Numbered from the stretch's first letter, positions 38,196-47,329 are shown. The stretch is DNA of 64,000 bases from Streptomyces avermitilis MA-4680 = NBRC 14893 (GCF_000009765.2 NC_003155.5:3720001-3784000), one strand, 5' to 3'. Notes: generated from the sequence alone by a model not told the origin. Program-made: numbers and translations.

Positions 38196-38933
38196 ATGAG
38201 TGAACCGATCCGTTGGGCGTACGCCTTCGTCGACCGGCCCGCGGCGGAGTTCGTCCGGGCCGTTGACTTCTGGACCGCCGTCACGGCGACCGAGCGGTCC
38301 GAATCCCGCGGCGACCAGGGCGAGTTCGTGTCGCTGCTGCCGGGGGCGGGCGACGCGTGCGTGAAGGCGCAGGGGGTGCGGGACGGTACCGGGGGCGCCC
38401 ACCTCGACCTCGCCGTCGCAAACGTGCCGGCGCTCGTCGGGGCGGCGCGGCGGCTCGGCGCCGAGGTCGTCGCCGAGCATCCGGGGTGGGCCGTACTGCG
38501 CTCCCCCGGCGGCCAGTTGTTCTGCGCGGTCCCCTGGCACGGCGAGTCGGCGCGGCCGCCCGTCGTCGAGGGCAGCCGCCTCGACCAGCTGTGCATCGAC
38601 CTCGCCCCGGCGGTGTACGACCTCGACGTCGCGTTCTGGAGCGACCTCACCGGCTGGACCTCCCACCCCGGCGCCCTCCCGGAGTTCCACCTGGTCAGGC
38701 CGCCCGAGGGGCTGCCGATCCGTATTCTCCTCCAGCGCCTGGGCACCGATCGCCCCACCTCCGCCCACCTCGACCTCGCCTGCGCGGACATCGAGGCGAC
38801 ACGGGTCCGGCACGAGGAGCTGGGCGCCACGCTCGTCGCCCGCGGCGCCCGGTGGACGGTGCTGCGCGACCCCGCGGGCGGAACGTACTGCCTGACGGCC
38901 CGCGACCCGGAAACGGGCAGCCTGCCGGCCTAG
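38196..38933 (+). CDS. two-module VOC family protein
   Basis: 245 aa with two tandem glyoxalase-like halves (about 1-120 and 125-240), each ending in GQLFCAVPW or GGTYCLTAR. Probable enzyme or binding protein of unknown substrate. GGGAG lies before ATG 38196; an in-frame ATG at 38163 is less likely. Last gene of the same-strand series that begins at gap1. Confidence 0.83.
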   Translation: MSEPIRWAYAFVDRPAAEFVRAVDFWTAVTATERSESRGDQGEFVSLLPGAGDACVKAQGVRDGTGGAHLDLAVANVPALVGAARRLGAEVVAEHPGWAVLRSPGGQLFCAVPWHGESARPPVVEGSRLDQLCIDLAPAVYDLDVAFWSDLTGWTSHPGALPEFHLVRPPEGLPIRILLQRLGTDRPTSAHLDLACADIEATRVRHEELGATLVARGARWTVLRDPAGGTYCLTARDPETGSLPA

Positions 38934-38936
38934 TCC

Positions 38937-39227
38937 CTACCGGTCCGGGTCAGCCGTCGCGTACACACACAGCACCGCCTGCCCGTCGGACGCACCCGGG
39001 CACGGCGGGTGGTCGCGGACGTCCGCGGACAGCAGCGGTGCCGGGGCGGGCTCCCAGCCTGTCGGAGGCGGCGGCTCCGTCGAGTCCTGGAGCCAGAGCG
39101 TGAGCCCGCCGCCCACGAGCACGGCCGCCGCCCACACGCCGATGGCCCAGCGCCAGACGCGTCGCCGTCCCCGCTGCGGGGCCGCGCGCCCGTCGTCCTC
39201 CCCCGGTCCTCCCTCCACCCCGCTCAC
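38937..39227 (-). CDS. small single-pass membrane protein
   Basis: 96 aa. A Gly/Asp/Arg-rich cytosolic N-terminus, one transmembrane helix (RWAIGVWAAAVLVGGGLTLW), and an outside part with two Cys. GTG start overlapping the stop of the DUF952 gene (GTGA), so it is coupled to it. No known family recognised. Confidence 0.65.
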   Translation of the reverse strand: MSGVEGGPGEDDGRAAPQRGRRRVWRWAIGVWAAAVLVGGGLTLWLQDSTEPPPPTGWEPAPAPLLSADVRDHPPCPGASDGQAVLCVYATADPDR

Positions 39228-39571
39228 GCCGAAGCCGCTTCGCCGCCCGTCCAGACCTCCACGTCCACGACGGCCGACACCGGAATCGGCCCGTAGACGT
39301 GCGGGAACTCCTCGCCGCCGGGCCCCACGGCCTCGTACCGCACGGGCGCCGCGAGCCGCTCCGCGTCCACGACCAGCACCACCAGCTCGTCGGACCCGGC
39401 GCGGGATCCGTACAGGAGCGCTGCCACGCCGGGGAGCTGATGCCGCAGCGAGCAGTGAATGAAGCCCTCCTCCTGGAGGGTGCGGCCGCGCGTCGCCATC
39501 TCGTACGTGCCACGGTCGCGGGCGGCGTCCCACAGGGAGCGCTCGGTAAGGTGCAGAAGGGGTTCGGACAT
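39224..39571 (-). CDS. DUF952 family protein
   Basis: 115 aa. LLHLTERSLWDAARDRGTYE and EEGFIHCSLRHQLPGV are family hallmarks; glutathione S-transferase-like/ADP-ribosyl-fold relationships have been proposed for this family, function unknown. First gene of a two-gene unit. An 18-bp-period repeat with GACCAGGTACCTCAT lies just upstream (39631-39663). Confidence 0.8.
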   Translation of the reverse strand: MSEPLLHLTERSLWDAARDRGTYEMATRGRTLQEEGFIHCSLRHQLPGVAALLYGSRAGSDELVVLVVDAERLAAPVRYEAVGPGGEEFPHVYGPIPVSAVVDVEVWTGGEAASA

Positions 39572-39666
39572 GGCGTAACGCTAAGGCCTGCGCCGGGCCG
39601 CCCGCGCCTGCGTCAACCGCCCCGCACCGTGACCAGGTACCTCATGATGACCAGGTACCTCATGCG

Positions 39667-39882
39667 TCATGGCGCCTTCGCGGCCGGCGCTTCTGGTGGC
39701 GCTTCGGGCGGCCCAGGGCGTTCCGCCGCCGCCCCGCCTCCGGGTACGTACGCCGTGCACCGGGGATTCCGGCACGGGGCGGGTCCCCACACGGGGACGA
39801 AGGCGCCGAGCGTCTTGTGGCGCCGCACGACCGTGCCGACAGGCTGTCCGCACGAGGGACACGCATACTCATCGCTGCCCAT
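39667..39882 (-). CDS. small zinc-ribbon protein
   Basis: 71 aa. CPSCG and later CRNPRC form a possible CxxC...CxxxxC zinc site in the first 45 residues; the rest is Pro/Ala-rich. Begins MGSDEYACPSCGQPVG. Function unknown. Confidence 0.6.
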   Translation of the reverse strand: MGSDEYACPSCGQPVGTVVRRHKTLGAFVPVWGPAPCRNPRCTAYVPGGGAAAERPGPPEAPPEAPAAKAP

Positions 39883-39929
39883 GTCCTCAGGGTATTGCGG
39901 TACGGGGTCCGGCGCCTTCCCGCCGCGGA

Positions 39930-40520
39930 CTAGCTCCGGGGCTCCCGCCACATCGGCCACATCCGCGGGCCGTCCGGCAGGTCGAGCGCGGGGGTCGTGG
40001 AGACGAAGCCGAGGCGTTCGTAGAGCTTGCGGCTGCGGGCGCTGCTGGCCTCCAGATAGGCGGGCAGGCCCGCGCGGTCGCAGCGGTCGAGGACGGGCTG
40101 CATGAGCGCCGTGCCGAGGCCCTCGCCCTGGCGGCCGGGGGCCACGGCGATCATCCACAGGTACGCGTGGGCCCGGCCCGACGGATGGATCCCGCTCGTC
40201 AGCCGGCCGATCAGCTCGACACGGTCGTTGTCCGGGTCGACGGCCTCCCGCAGCCGGGCCGGGCCGTCCTCCTCGTCGTGCGCGTCGGCGGGCAGGGACA
40301 GCCACAGCGCGCACGCGGTGCCGTCCTCGGTGAGGTCGACGCGCCCCTCGCCGAGCACGATGTCGGTGAAGGCCGCCATCAGCCGGTGGTGCGTGGCCCG
40401 GCGGTACGCCTCGCCGGGGAAGACCCAGCTGCTCACCGGGTCGTGCTGGAAGGCCTCGTCCAGAAGCCGGACGACCGCCTCGCGATCGCCCTCGCCCGCC
40501 GTCCGGATCGCCACGCCCAT
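39930..40520 (-). CDS. GNAT family N-acetyltransferase
   Basis: 196 aa. The acetyl-CoA loop is in VAPGRQGEGLGTALMQ, followed by LPAYLEASSARSRKLYERLGF. Substrate unknown. The start at 40520 gives MGVAIRTAGEGDREAVVRLL, the usual N-terminus of the family. Confidence 0.87.
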   Translation of the reverse strand: MGVAIRTAGEGDREAVVRLLDEAFQHDPVSSWVFPGEAYRRATHHRLMAAFTDIVLGEGRVDLTEDGTACALWLSLPADAHDEEDGPARLREAVDPDNDRVELIGRLTSGIHPSGRAHAYLWMIAVAPGRQGEGLGTALMQPVLDRCDRAGLPAYLEASSARSRKLYERLGFVSTTPALDLPDGPRMWPMWREPRS

Positions 40521-40741
40521 GTCCCGCCCCTTCACCTCAACCAGCCCTGTCCGTACGGCTGTTGCAGCCGACACGGCCGTTGCAGCGTAGTCGGTGTGCG
40601 CGCGGGGCGGTATGAGGGGACGGGCCCCGCGCACCGTGGGGATGCGCGGGACCCGCCCCGGCCGGAGCCTCCGGGTGCCGTGCGGGGTCAGGAGCCGCAT
40701 GGCCCGAAGGCTCCGGGGTCTTGCGGGGGCCGTCGGCCGCT

Positions 40742-41926
40742 TCAGTTGCTGCGCCGGGTCACGAACTCGGCGAGGGCGAGCAGGCCGCCCGCCGCCTCCG
40801 GGTCCGGAATCGCCCGGGACAGCTCGTGCATCGCCCGGGCCATCCGGTCGGCGGCCTGCTGCTGGGCCCAGTCGCGGCCGCCGGCCCGCTCGACGGCCAG
40901 GACCGTGCGCTCCAGCTCCCCTTCCTGGTGCGGAACCGCGTACAGCTCGGCGAGTTCCGCCGCCGCCGGAGTGCCCGCGGCGAGCGCGGCCACCACGGGC
41001 AGGGACTTCTTGCGGGCCATCAGGTCCGCCCCGGCCGGCTTGCCGGTTCGGCTCGGGTCCCCCCAGATCCCGATCACGTCGTCGATGAGCTGGAAGGCGA
41101 GCCCGGCCTCCCGGCCGAACGCGTCCAGCGCCTCGACGTCCTCCTCCTCCGCCCCCGCGTACAACGCCCCCAGCGCACAGGCGCAGCCGAGCAGCGCGCC
41201 CGTCTTGGCCTCGGCCATGGCGAGGCACTCGTCGAGGGTGACCTCACCCGGGCCGCGCCGCTCCATCGCCGTGTCCGCGTGCTGCCCCGCGCACAGTTCG
41301 ATGACACAGGCCGCGAGCCGGGCGGCGGCCGCCGCGGACGCCGGGTGCGGGTCCTCGGCGAGCAGCCGGTGGGCCAGGGCCTGAAGTGCGTCCCCGGCGA
41401 GGATCGCGTCGGCGTCGCCGAACACGGTCCACGCGGTGGGGCGGTGCCTGCGGGTGGTGTCCCGGTCCATGACGTCGTCGTGCAGCAGGGTGAAGTTGTG
41501 GATCAGCTCCACCGCCGCGGCGGCCCGAACGGCGGAGGACTGCGGTCCGCCGAGCGCCCGGACCGCGGCCAGCACGAGCGCGGGGCGGATCGCCTTGCCC
41601 GCGTTGCCTGCCGCCGGGGTGCCGTCCGCGTGCTCCCAGCCGAAGTGGTGGAGCGCGATCCGGCGCATGGACCCCGGCAGCGAGTCGACGGCCCGGCGCA
41701 GCTCGGGGTCGACCGAGGCCCGGGCACGCTCCAGGATCCCCGCGGCTTCCTGCCCGTCGAGCTGGGCCGCCGGGCCCTGCGGATCGGTGGGCGGACTCGC
41801 GGCCGGCGCCTGCCGCCCGGTGGACGGAGCCGGGAGCGGGCCTCGCCGGCCGGCGGGGCCCGCGGGGCTCCGCCTTTCGAGCACCTCGGCCGGGCTCTGC
41901 TTCGCCTCCGTCAGGAACTCACCCAT
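40742..41926 (-). CDS. polyprenyl diphosphate synthase, predicted family 2B encapsulin cargo
   Basis: 394 aa. Asp motifs DDVMD (150-154) and LIDDVIGIWGD, family box LHHFGWEHADGTP. About 57 residues at the N-terminus are Pro/Ala/Gly-rich and disordered, the kind of extension that loads cargo into family 2 encapsulins; catalytic similarity starts near residue 60. The shell gene lies 136 bases upstream on the same strand. Product length (GPP, FPP or GGPP) is not decidable. No terpene cyclase is in this operon. Orthologous locus: SCO5249/5250 as I recall. Confidence 0.88.
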   Translation of the reverse strand: MGEFLTEAKQSPAEVLERRSPAGPAGRRGPLPAPSTGRQAPAASPPTDPQGPAAQLDGQEAAGILERARASVDPELRRAVDSLPGSMRRIALHHFGWEHADGTPAAGNAGKAIRPALVLAAVRALGGPQSSAVRAAAAVELIHNFTLLHDDVMDRDTTRRHRPTAWTVFGDADAILAGDALQALAHRLLAEDPHPASAAAAARLAACVIELCAGQHADTAMERRGPGEVTLDECLAMAEAKTGALLGCACALGALYAGAEEEDVEALDAFGREAGLAFQLIDDVIGIWGDPSRTGKPAGADLMARKKSLPVVAALAAGTPAAAELAELYAVPHQEGELERTVLAVERAGGRDWAQQQAADRMARAMHELSRAIPDPEAAGGLLALAEFVTRRSN

Positions 41927-41959
41927 GCGACCACCTCAACTCACCCATGTGACCACCTC
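41916..41959 (-). repeat. 22-bp tandem duplication of ribosome site and start codon
   Basis: Two adjacent 22-base copies (41916-41937, 41938-41959) differ at one base. Each carries GAGGTGGTC, an ATG and GGTGAGTT on the minus strand. The upstream copy would start a nonsense mini-ORF of nine codons whose stop overlaps the real start of the synthase. Confidence 0.88.
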
Positions 41960-42062
41960 GGAGAGTCCCCGGACGATGACGCTTCCGCTGCCGCCGCGCG
42001 CATACCCCTGGGGTGTACCCGCCCTGCCGGGCGGGTACACGACACGCCGCTCGTGCGGAAGG

Positions 42063-43469
42063 TCACCGCCAGCGGCCGATCTCGACGTTCTCCAGGATGC
42101 CGAGGGCGTCGGGCACGAGCACCGCGGCCGAGTAGTAGGCCGTGACCAGGTAGGAGATGATCGCCTGCTCGTTGATGCCCATGAAGCGCACCGACAGGCT
42201 CGGCTCGATCTCGTCCGGGATGCCCGCCTGCTGGAGTCCGACGACGCCCTGCTCGTCCTCGCCCGTACGCATGCAGATGATCGAGGTGGTACGGGTGTCG
42301 CTGACCGGGATCTTGTTGCACGGGAAGATCGGCACCCCGCGCCAGGTGGGGATGCGGTTGCCCGCGATCTCGACGCTCTCGGGGACGAGCCCGCGCCGGT
42401 TGCACTCGCGGCCGAACGCGGAGATCGCGCGCGGGTGGGCGAGGAACAGCTTGGATCCGCGCCTGCGGCTGAGGAGTTCGTCCAGGTCGTCGGGGCCTGG
42501 CACACCGTCGTGCGGCTGGAGCCGCTGGTCGTACTCGCAGTTGTTGAGCAGCCCGAACTCCCTGTTGTTGATGAGTTCGTGCTCCTGGCGCTCCTTCAAC
42601 GCCTCGACGGTGAGCCTGAGTTGCTGCTCGGTCTGGTTCATGGGCTGGTTGTAGAGGTCGGCCACGCGCGTGTGCAGGCGCAGCACGGTCTGGGCGATGC
42701 TCAGTTCGTACTCGCGCGGCGTGGCCTCGTAGTCCACGAAGGTTCCGGGGATGTCCGGCTCTCCGGTGTGGCCTGCCGCAAGGTCGATCTCCTTCTCGCC
42801 GTACTTGTTGGTGCGCTGCTCGGGGATCGCGCGGGCCTGCTGGAGGTGGTCGCGCAGGGACTCGGCGCGCTCGGCGACCTGGTCGACGTCCCGGCGGGGC
42901 AGGGTGAGCACGGTGCAGGCGGTGACCGCGCGTGCCGTGTACTCCCAGATGGCCTCCGGGTCGATCAGCGCCTGCTCGCCGAAGTACGCGCCGTCGGCGA
43001 GGACTCCGAGTACCGCGTCGTCGCCGTACGGGCCCGTGCCCACCTTCTCGACCTTGCCGTGCGCGAGCAAAAAGACCTCGTCGGCCCGGCTGCCGAACGA
43101 GGCGAGCACCTCCCCCGGTGCGAACTCCCGCTGCTCGCAGCGCTGGGCGAGCTCGCCGAGCACCTCCTGGTCCTCGTACGTCCGCAGCAGCGTCAGTTCG
43201 CCGAGCTCCGCGGGAATGACCTGCACACGGTCACCGGTCTTCACGAAGGTGACACGGCCGTCGCCCACGGAGTAACTGAGCCGGCGGTTTACTCGGTACG
43301 TGCCACCCTGCACGTTCACCCACGGCAGCATGCGCAGCAGCCAACGTGAGCTGATCTCCTGCATCTGGGGTGCGGACTTGGTGGTCGTGGCCAGGTTCCG
43401 CGCGGCCGATGTGCCGAGACTCTGCTGGGGCCTGCCCTGCTCCGCGCGGACCTCTTCGCCTACCGACAT
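42063..43469 (-). CDS. family 2B encapsulin shell protein with cyclic-nucleotide-binding domain (EshA type)
   Basis: 468 aa. An N-terminal arm (SLGTSAARNLATTTKSAPQM) is followed by an HK97-type fold interrupted by a cNMP-binding domain (about 80-200) with GAYFGEQALIDPEAIWEY and TARAVTACTVL in the phosphate-binding cassette region. The C-terminal shell part ends FMGINEQAIISYLVTAYYSA. Monomers build a protein nanocompartment; the synthase encoded downstream is the predicted cargo. GGGAGG lies 9 bases before the chosen ATG; an in-frame start 39 bases upstream is weaker. Confidence 0.92.
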   Translation of the reverse strand: MSVGEEVRAEQGRPQQSLGTSAARNLATTTKSAPQMQEISSRWLLRMLPWVNVQGGTYRVNRRLSYSVGDGRVTFVKTGDRVQVIPAELGELTLLRTYEDQEVLGELAQRCEQREFAPGEVLASFGSRADEVFLLAHGKVEKVGTGPYGDDAVLGVLADGAYFGEQALIDPEAIWEYTARAVTACTVLTLPRRDVDQVAERAESLRDHLQQARAIPEQRTNKYGEKEIDLAAGHTGEPDIPGTFVDYEATPREYELSIAQTVLRLHTRVADLYNQPMNQTEQQLRLTVEALKERQEHELINNREFGLLNNCEYDQRLQPHDGVPGPDDLDELLSRRRGSKLFLAHPRAISAFGRECNRRGLVPESVEIAGNRIPTWRGVPIFPCNKIPVSDTRTTSIICMRTGEDEQGVVGLQQAGIPDEIEPSLSVRFMGINEQAIISYLVTAYYSAAVLVPDALGILENVEIGRWR

Positions 43470-43591
43470 GAAAATTGCCCTCCCGATCATGCGCTGATGC
43501 ACGGACAAGCCTCCAGCACGGAGCGTGTCGGTGCTATTACACGAATGAGCGGGAATGGATCACTGGCGCACTGGGCACACTGGTGGACCCG

Positions 43592-43660
43592 GTCGGGCCG
43601 TCGGGCCGTCGGGCCGTCGAGCCGTCGAGCCGTCGAGCCGTCGAGCCGTCGAGCCGTCGA
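43592..43660. repeat. octanucleotide tandem repeat
   Basis: Three copies of GTCGGGCC, five of GTCGAGCC and a partial GTCGA, without interruption. It lies in the 294-base divergent spacer between the encapsulin shell gene and the 77-aa gene. Length change by slippage would alter promoter spacing. Confidence 0.93.
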
Positions 43661-43763
43661 ACTGGTGCGCTGGGGAACTTCAAGATCCGGCCGTCCGTTT
43701 CATCCCTCGACGACACAAGTGCGCGTACGAGGACAGGTACAAGGACGAGGACGGGAGACAGCG

Positions 43764-43997
43764 ATGGCAGGCTTCCTGGACCGCGCGAAGGAACAGGCGC
43801 AACGGGGCCTCACCCAGGGCCGGCAGAAGCTGGACGAGGTGCAGGCACAGCGCGCCGGCGGTGATTTGCTCAAGAAACTGGGCGCCGCGTATTACGCGGA
43901 GCGACGCGGCAGCGGCTCCCCCGGGGCGACCCAGCAGGCTCTCCAGGCCCTGGAGAGCCACATCGCGGTGAACGGAGACGCTTTCCTCCACTCCTGA
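43764..43997 (+). CDS. small conserved helical protein
   Basis: 77 aa, MAGFLDRAKEQAQRGLTQGRQ start, one amphipathic helix, soluble. GGGAGA before the ATG and good third-position GC. I recognise it only as a small Streptomyces protein of unknown function; divergent from the encapsulin shell gene. Confidence 0.75.
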   Translation: MAGFLDRAKEQAQRGLTQGRQKLDEVQAQRAGGDLLKKLGAAYYAERRGSGSPGATQQALQALESHIAVNGDAFLHS

Positions 43998-44166
43998 CGG
44001 CACGACAGAACCTGCCCGTCCCGCCCGGACCGCCGAGTCGGCAGGGTCGGCCGAATCGGCTCGCACGCTGTGCGAACGAGTGGGCCGCCCAGTCGCGTTC
44101 CGGGTACAAGCCTCGGTACGAGGCGGTCGCGACGGGCGGCCGTCGCGCAGCGCTAAGGAGGCGGTC

Positions 44167-44757
44167 ATGGCCCCACCCATGTCCGCGGGCAGTTTCCTGG
44201 ACCGGCTCAGAGAGGAAGGCGTCACCGTCGTCGAGGTCGGCGACTGGGAGCATCACAACCGCAATCACAAGGGCCCCTGGGGGCCGGTCCACGGTGTGAT
44301 GATCCATCACACCGTCACCTCGGGCAGCGAACACACCGTCGAGCTCTGCCGCGACGGCTACGAGGGGCTGCCGGGGCCGCTGTGCCACGGGGTCATCACC
44401 AAGGACGGCGTCGTCCACCTGGTCGGCTACGGCCGCGCCAACCACGCGGGTCTGGGCGACGACGACGTGCTGCGCGCCGTGATCGCCGAGAAGGCCCTCC
44501 CGCCGGACAACGAGGCGAACACCGACGGCAACCGCCACTTCTACGGCTTCGAGTGCGAGAACCTGGGCGACGGCACGGACCCCTGGCCGGACGCCCAGCT
44601 GGAGGCGATCGAGAAGGTCTCGGCCGCCATCTGCCGCCATCACGGCTGGTCGGAGCGCTCGGTCATCGGCCATCTGGAGTGGCAGCCGGGCAAGGTGGAC
44701 CCGAGAGGCTTCACGATGACCTGGCTGCGGGAGCGGATCCGCGACCGTCTGAAGTGA
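44167..44757 (+). CDS. N-acetylmuramoyl-L-alanine amidase (amidase_2/PGRP fold)
   Basis: 196 aa. Zinc His in VMIHHTVT and GHLEWQPGKVDPRGF near the C-terminus, with CHGVITKDGVVHLVGYGRANHAG between, as in PGRP/T7-lysozyme amidases that cut the MurNAc-L-Ala bond. No signal peptide and no cell-wall-binding domain, so it may act in the cytosol or be released. Strong AAGGAGG 6 bases before the ATG. Confidence 0.87.
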   Translation: MAPPMSAGSFLDRLREEGVTVVEVGDWEHHNRNHKGPWGPVHGVMIHHTVTSGSEHTVELCRDGYEGLPGPLCHGVITKDGVVHLVGYGRANHAGLGDDDVLRAVIAEKALPPDNEANTDGNRHFYGFECENLGDGTDPWPDAQLEAIEKVSAAICRHHGWSERSVIGHLEWQPGKVDPRGFTMTWLRERIRDRLK

Positions 44758-44803
44758 CGGCGGCCGGGCGGCCCCCTCCGCACAGGTGTCCGACAATGGT
44801 GGG

Positions 44804-45721
44804 GTGACCGGCCCCGACGTCCCCGAAGCGCTCGACCTCGCCGCCCTGCGACCGCGCCTGCCGTCGCCGGTGCAGGCGGTCGACGACGAGCGCTTCGCAC
44901 GGCACGGGGTCCGGCTCCTGCTCAAGCGGGACGACCTGATCCACCCGGACCTCATCGGCAACAAGTGGCGCAAGCTCGCGCCGAACCTCCGGGCCGCGGC
45001 GGGCCGCCCGCTCGTCACCTTCGGCGGTGCGTACTCGAACCACCTGCGAGCGACGGCCGCCGCGGGCCGCCTCCTGGGGCTGGCCACGATCGGCGTGGTC
45101 CGCGGCCAGGAGCTGGCCGACCGTCCGCTGAACCCCTCCCTCACCCGGTGCGCGGCCGACGGCATGCGGCTGCACTTCGTGGACCGGTCGACGTACCGCC
45201 GCAAGACCGAACCGGGGACGCTGGCCGCGATCCTGCGCGCGGTGGCCGCCGAGGACGCGTACGTCGTGCCCGAAGGCGGCAGCAACTCCCCTGCCGTACG
45301 CGGCTGCCGCGCCCTCGGCGAGGAGCTGCGCGGGCACGCCGACGTCGTCGCCCTCGCCTGCGGCACCGGCGGCACGCTCGCGGGCCTGGCCGCCGGCCTC
45401 GGCCCCGGCCAGCGGGCGCTGGGCGTCCCGGTCCTCAAGGGCGACTTCCTGACCGCCGAGGTCACCGCGCTCCAGGAGCGGGCGTTCGGCGGCCGCCAGG
45501 GCGCCTGGTCCCTGGACGACCGCTTCCACTTCGGCGGCTACGCCCGTACCTCTCCCGGCCTCCACGCGTTCGCGGCGGACTTCGAGCGGCGACACGGACT
45601 GCCGGTGGAACGTCTCTATGTCGCCAAGATGCTGTACGGACTTGTCGCCCTGGCCGAAGAGGGCGGGTTCGCCCGCGGCACGACCGTCGCGGCCGTCATC
45701 ACCGGACGGCCGCTCGGCTGA
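44804..45721 (+). CDS. PLP-dependent ACC deaminase/D-cysteine desulfhydrase family enzyme
   Basis: 305 aa, fold type II PLP enzyme. Lys in LIGNKWRKLAPNL forms the Schiff base, TFGGAYSNHLRA binds substrate, and ACGTGGTLAGLAAG binds the PLP phosphate. D-cysteine desulfhydrase and 1-aminocyclopropane-1-carboxylate deaminase are not separable here. GTG 44804 follows a GACAAT -10-like element by 6 bases, suggesting a leaderless start; GTG 44786 is an alternative. Confidence 0.83.
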   Translation: MTGPDVPEALDLAALRPRLPSPVQAVDDERFARHGVRLLLKRDDLIHPDLIGNKWRKLAPNLRAAAGRPLVTFGGAYSNHLRATAAAGRLLGLATIGVVRGQELADRPLNPSLTRCAADGMRLHFVDRSTYRRKTEPGTLAAILRAVAAEDAYVVPEGGSNSPAVRGCRALGEELRGHADVVALACGTGGTLAGLAAGLGPGQRALGVPVLKGDFLTAEVTALQERAFGGRQGAWSLDDRFHFGGYARTSPGLHAFAADFERRHGLPVERLYVAKMLYGLVALAEEGGFARGTTVAAVITGRPLG

Positions 45722-45727
45722 GGCGGC

Positions 45728-47329
45728 TCAGGTCGCCTCCCGAAAGGCCGCCGCCTCCTCCAGGTCCAGGCGTCTGAGCAGCGTGCGCAGCATCTCGTCG
45801 TCGATGTAACGGCCGTTGCGCAGCCTCACGAAGACCGAGCGTTCGGCGGCGATCATCTCGCGCGACAGGCGCCGGTAGGTGTCGTCGACGGACTCCCCGG
45901 TCACCGGGTTCACCGCGCCGAGCCGCTCCCAGACCGCGTTGCGCCGCCGTTCCAGGACGTCACGGAGCCGGTCGGCCAGGGGCGGCGGCAGAGCGTTGCG
46001 CTCGTCGTCGAGGAGGTCGTTCAGCCGCAGCTCGGCGACCCGGGAGGCCTGGGCCTGGGCATTGGCCTCCGCGAGCGTCTCGGCCTGCGCGTCGCGCCCC
46101 GGGAGTCTCAGCAGACGGATCAGCGGGGGCAGGGTCAGGCCCTGCACGACCAGCGTGCCGATCACGGTCGTGAAGGTCAGGAAGAGGATGAGGTTGCGGC
46201 CGGGAAAGGGACCTTTCCCTTGCCCGTGGACGGTCAGCGGGATCGAGAAGGCGATGGCGAGCGAGACCACGCCCCGCATGCCCGCCCAGCCGATGATGAA
46301 CGGCGCCTTCCAGGTGGGGTTCTCCTCGCGTTCCCGGATGCGCGCGGAGAGCAGGCGTGGCAGGAAGGTCGCCGGATACACCCACACGAACCGCGCGAGG
46401 ACCACCACCAGGAAGACGGCCACCGCGTACCAGGCGGCGTCGACGCCCCGGTACTCCCCGAGCCCCTTCAGCACGACCTGCAGTTGCAGGCCGATCAGCG
46501 CGAACACCGCCGACTCCAGGACGAACGCGACCATCTTCCACACCGCCTCCTCCTGGAGCCGGGTGGCGAAGTCGACCTCGTAGTTGCGATGCCCGAGGTA
46601 GAGGGCGACGACGACAACGGCGAGCACTCCGGAGGCGTGCGCCCACTCGGCGAGCCCGTACGCGACGAACGGGATCAGCAGGGAGAGCGTGTTCTGCAGC
46701 AGCGCCTCCTTCAGGTGCGTGCGCAGCCAGTGCAGCGGCACCATCAGCAGCAGCCCGACCGCCACGCCGCCGACCGCCGCCAGCAGGAACTCGCCCACCC
46801 CGTGCGCCCAGGTCGCACCCTCGCCGACCGCGGCGGCGAGGGCCACCTTGTAGGCGGTGATCGCGGTCGCGTCGTTCACCAGGGACTCGCCCTGGAGGAT
46901 CGTGGTGATCCGCGAGGGCAGCCCCACCCGCCGCGCCACCGCCGTCGCCGCGACCGCGTCCGGCGGCGCGACCACCGCGCCGAGCACCAGCGCCGCGGGC
47001 AGCGGCAGGCCCGGCACGAGCAGATACGCGGCCCAGCCCACGACCAGGGTCGCGAAGAGGACGTAGCCGATGGACAGCAGCGCCACCGGTCGCAGTTGCG
47101 CGCGCAGATCGAGGTACGAGCTGTCGCTGGCGGCCGTGTACAGCAGCGGAGGCAGCACCAGCGGAAGCACCACCTCCGGGTCGAGGGTGTACTCGGGCAC
47201 CCCGGGGATGTACGAGGCGATCAGGCCCGCAGCGACGAGCAGCAGCGGTGCGGGTACGGGCGTACGGCGTGCGGCTCCGGCGACCGCGGCGCTGCCCGCG
47301 ACCAGCAACAGCAGTGGCAATACGTCCAT
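45728..47329 (-). CDS. Na+/H+ antiporter, CPA1/NhaP family
   Basis: 533 aa with 10-12 membrane helices in the first 410 residues. The exchange-site region is VVAPPDAVAATAVARR and QGESLVNDATAITAYK, both diagnostic for CPA1. The 120-residue cytosolic tail is helical and charged. Sodium or potassium efflux in exchange for protons. It ends 6 bases from the convergent PLP-enzyme stop. Confidence 0.9.
   Translation of the reverse strand: MDVLPLLLLVAGSAAVAGAARRTPVPAPLLLVAAGLIASYIPGVPEYTLDPEVVLPLVLPPLLYTAASDSSYLDLRAQLRPVALLSIGYVLFATLVVGWAAYLLVPGLPLPAALVLGAVVAPPDAVAATAVARRVGLPSRITTILQGESLVNDATAITAYKVALAAAVGEGATWAHGVGEFLLAAVGGVAVGLLLMVPLHWLRTHLKEALLQNTLSLLIPFVAYGLAEWAHASGVLAVVVVALYLGHRNYEVDFATRLQEEAVWKMVAFVLESAVFALIGLQLQVVLKGLGEYRGVDAAWYAVAVFLVVVLARFVWVYPATFLPRLLSARIREREENPTWKAPFIIGWAGMRGVVSLAIAFSIPLTVHGQGKGPFPGRNLILFLTFTTVIGTLVVQGLTLPPLIRLLRLPGRDAQAETLAEANAQAQASRVAELRLNDLLDDERNALPPPLADRLRDVLERRRNAVWERLGAVNPVTGESVDDTYRRLSREMIAAERSVFVRLRNGRYIDDEMLRTLLRRLDLEEAAAFREAT

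Noticed and set aside
43592..43660. CRISPR or DnaA-box cluster
   Set aside because: Units are 8 bases, GC-rich and contiguous; they match no DnaA box.
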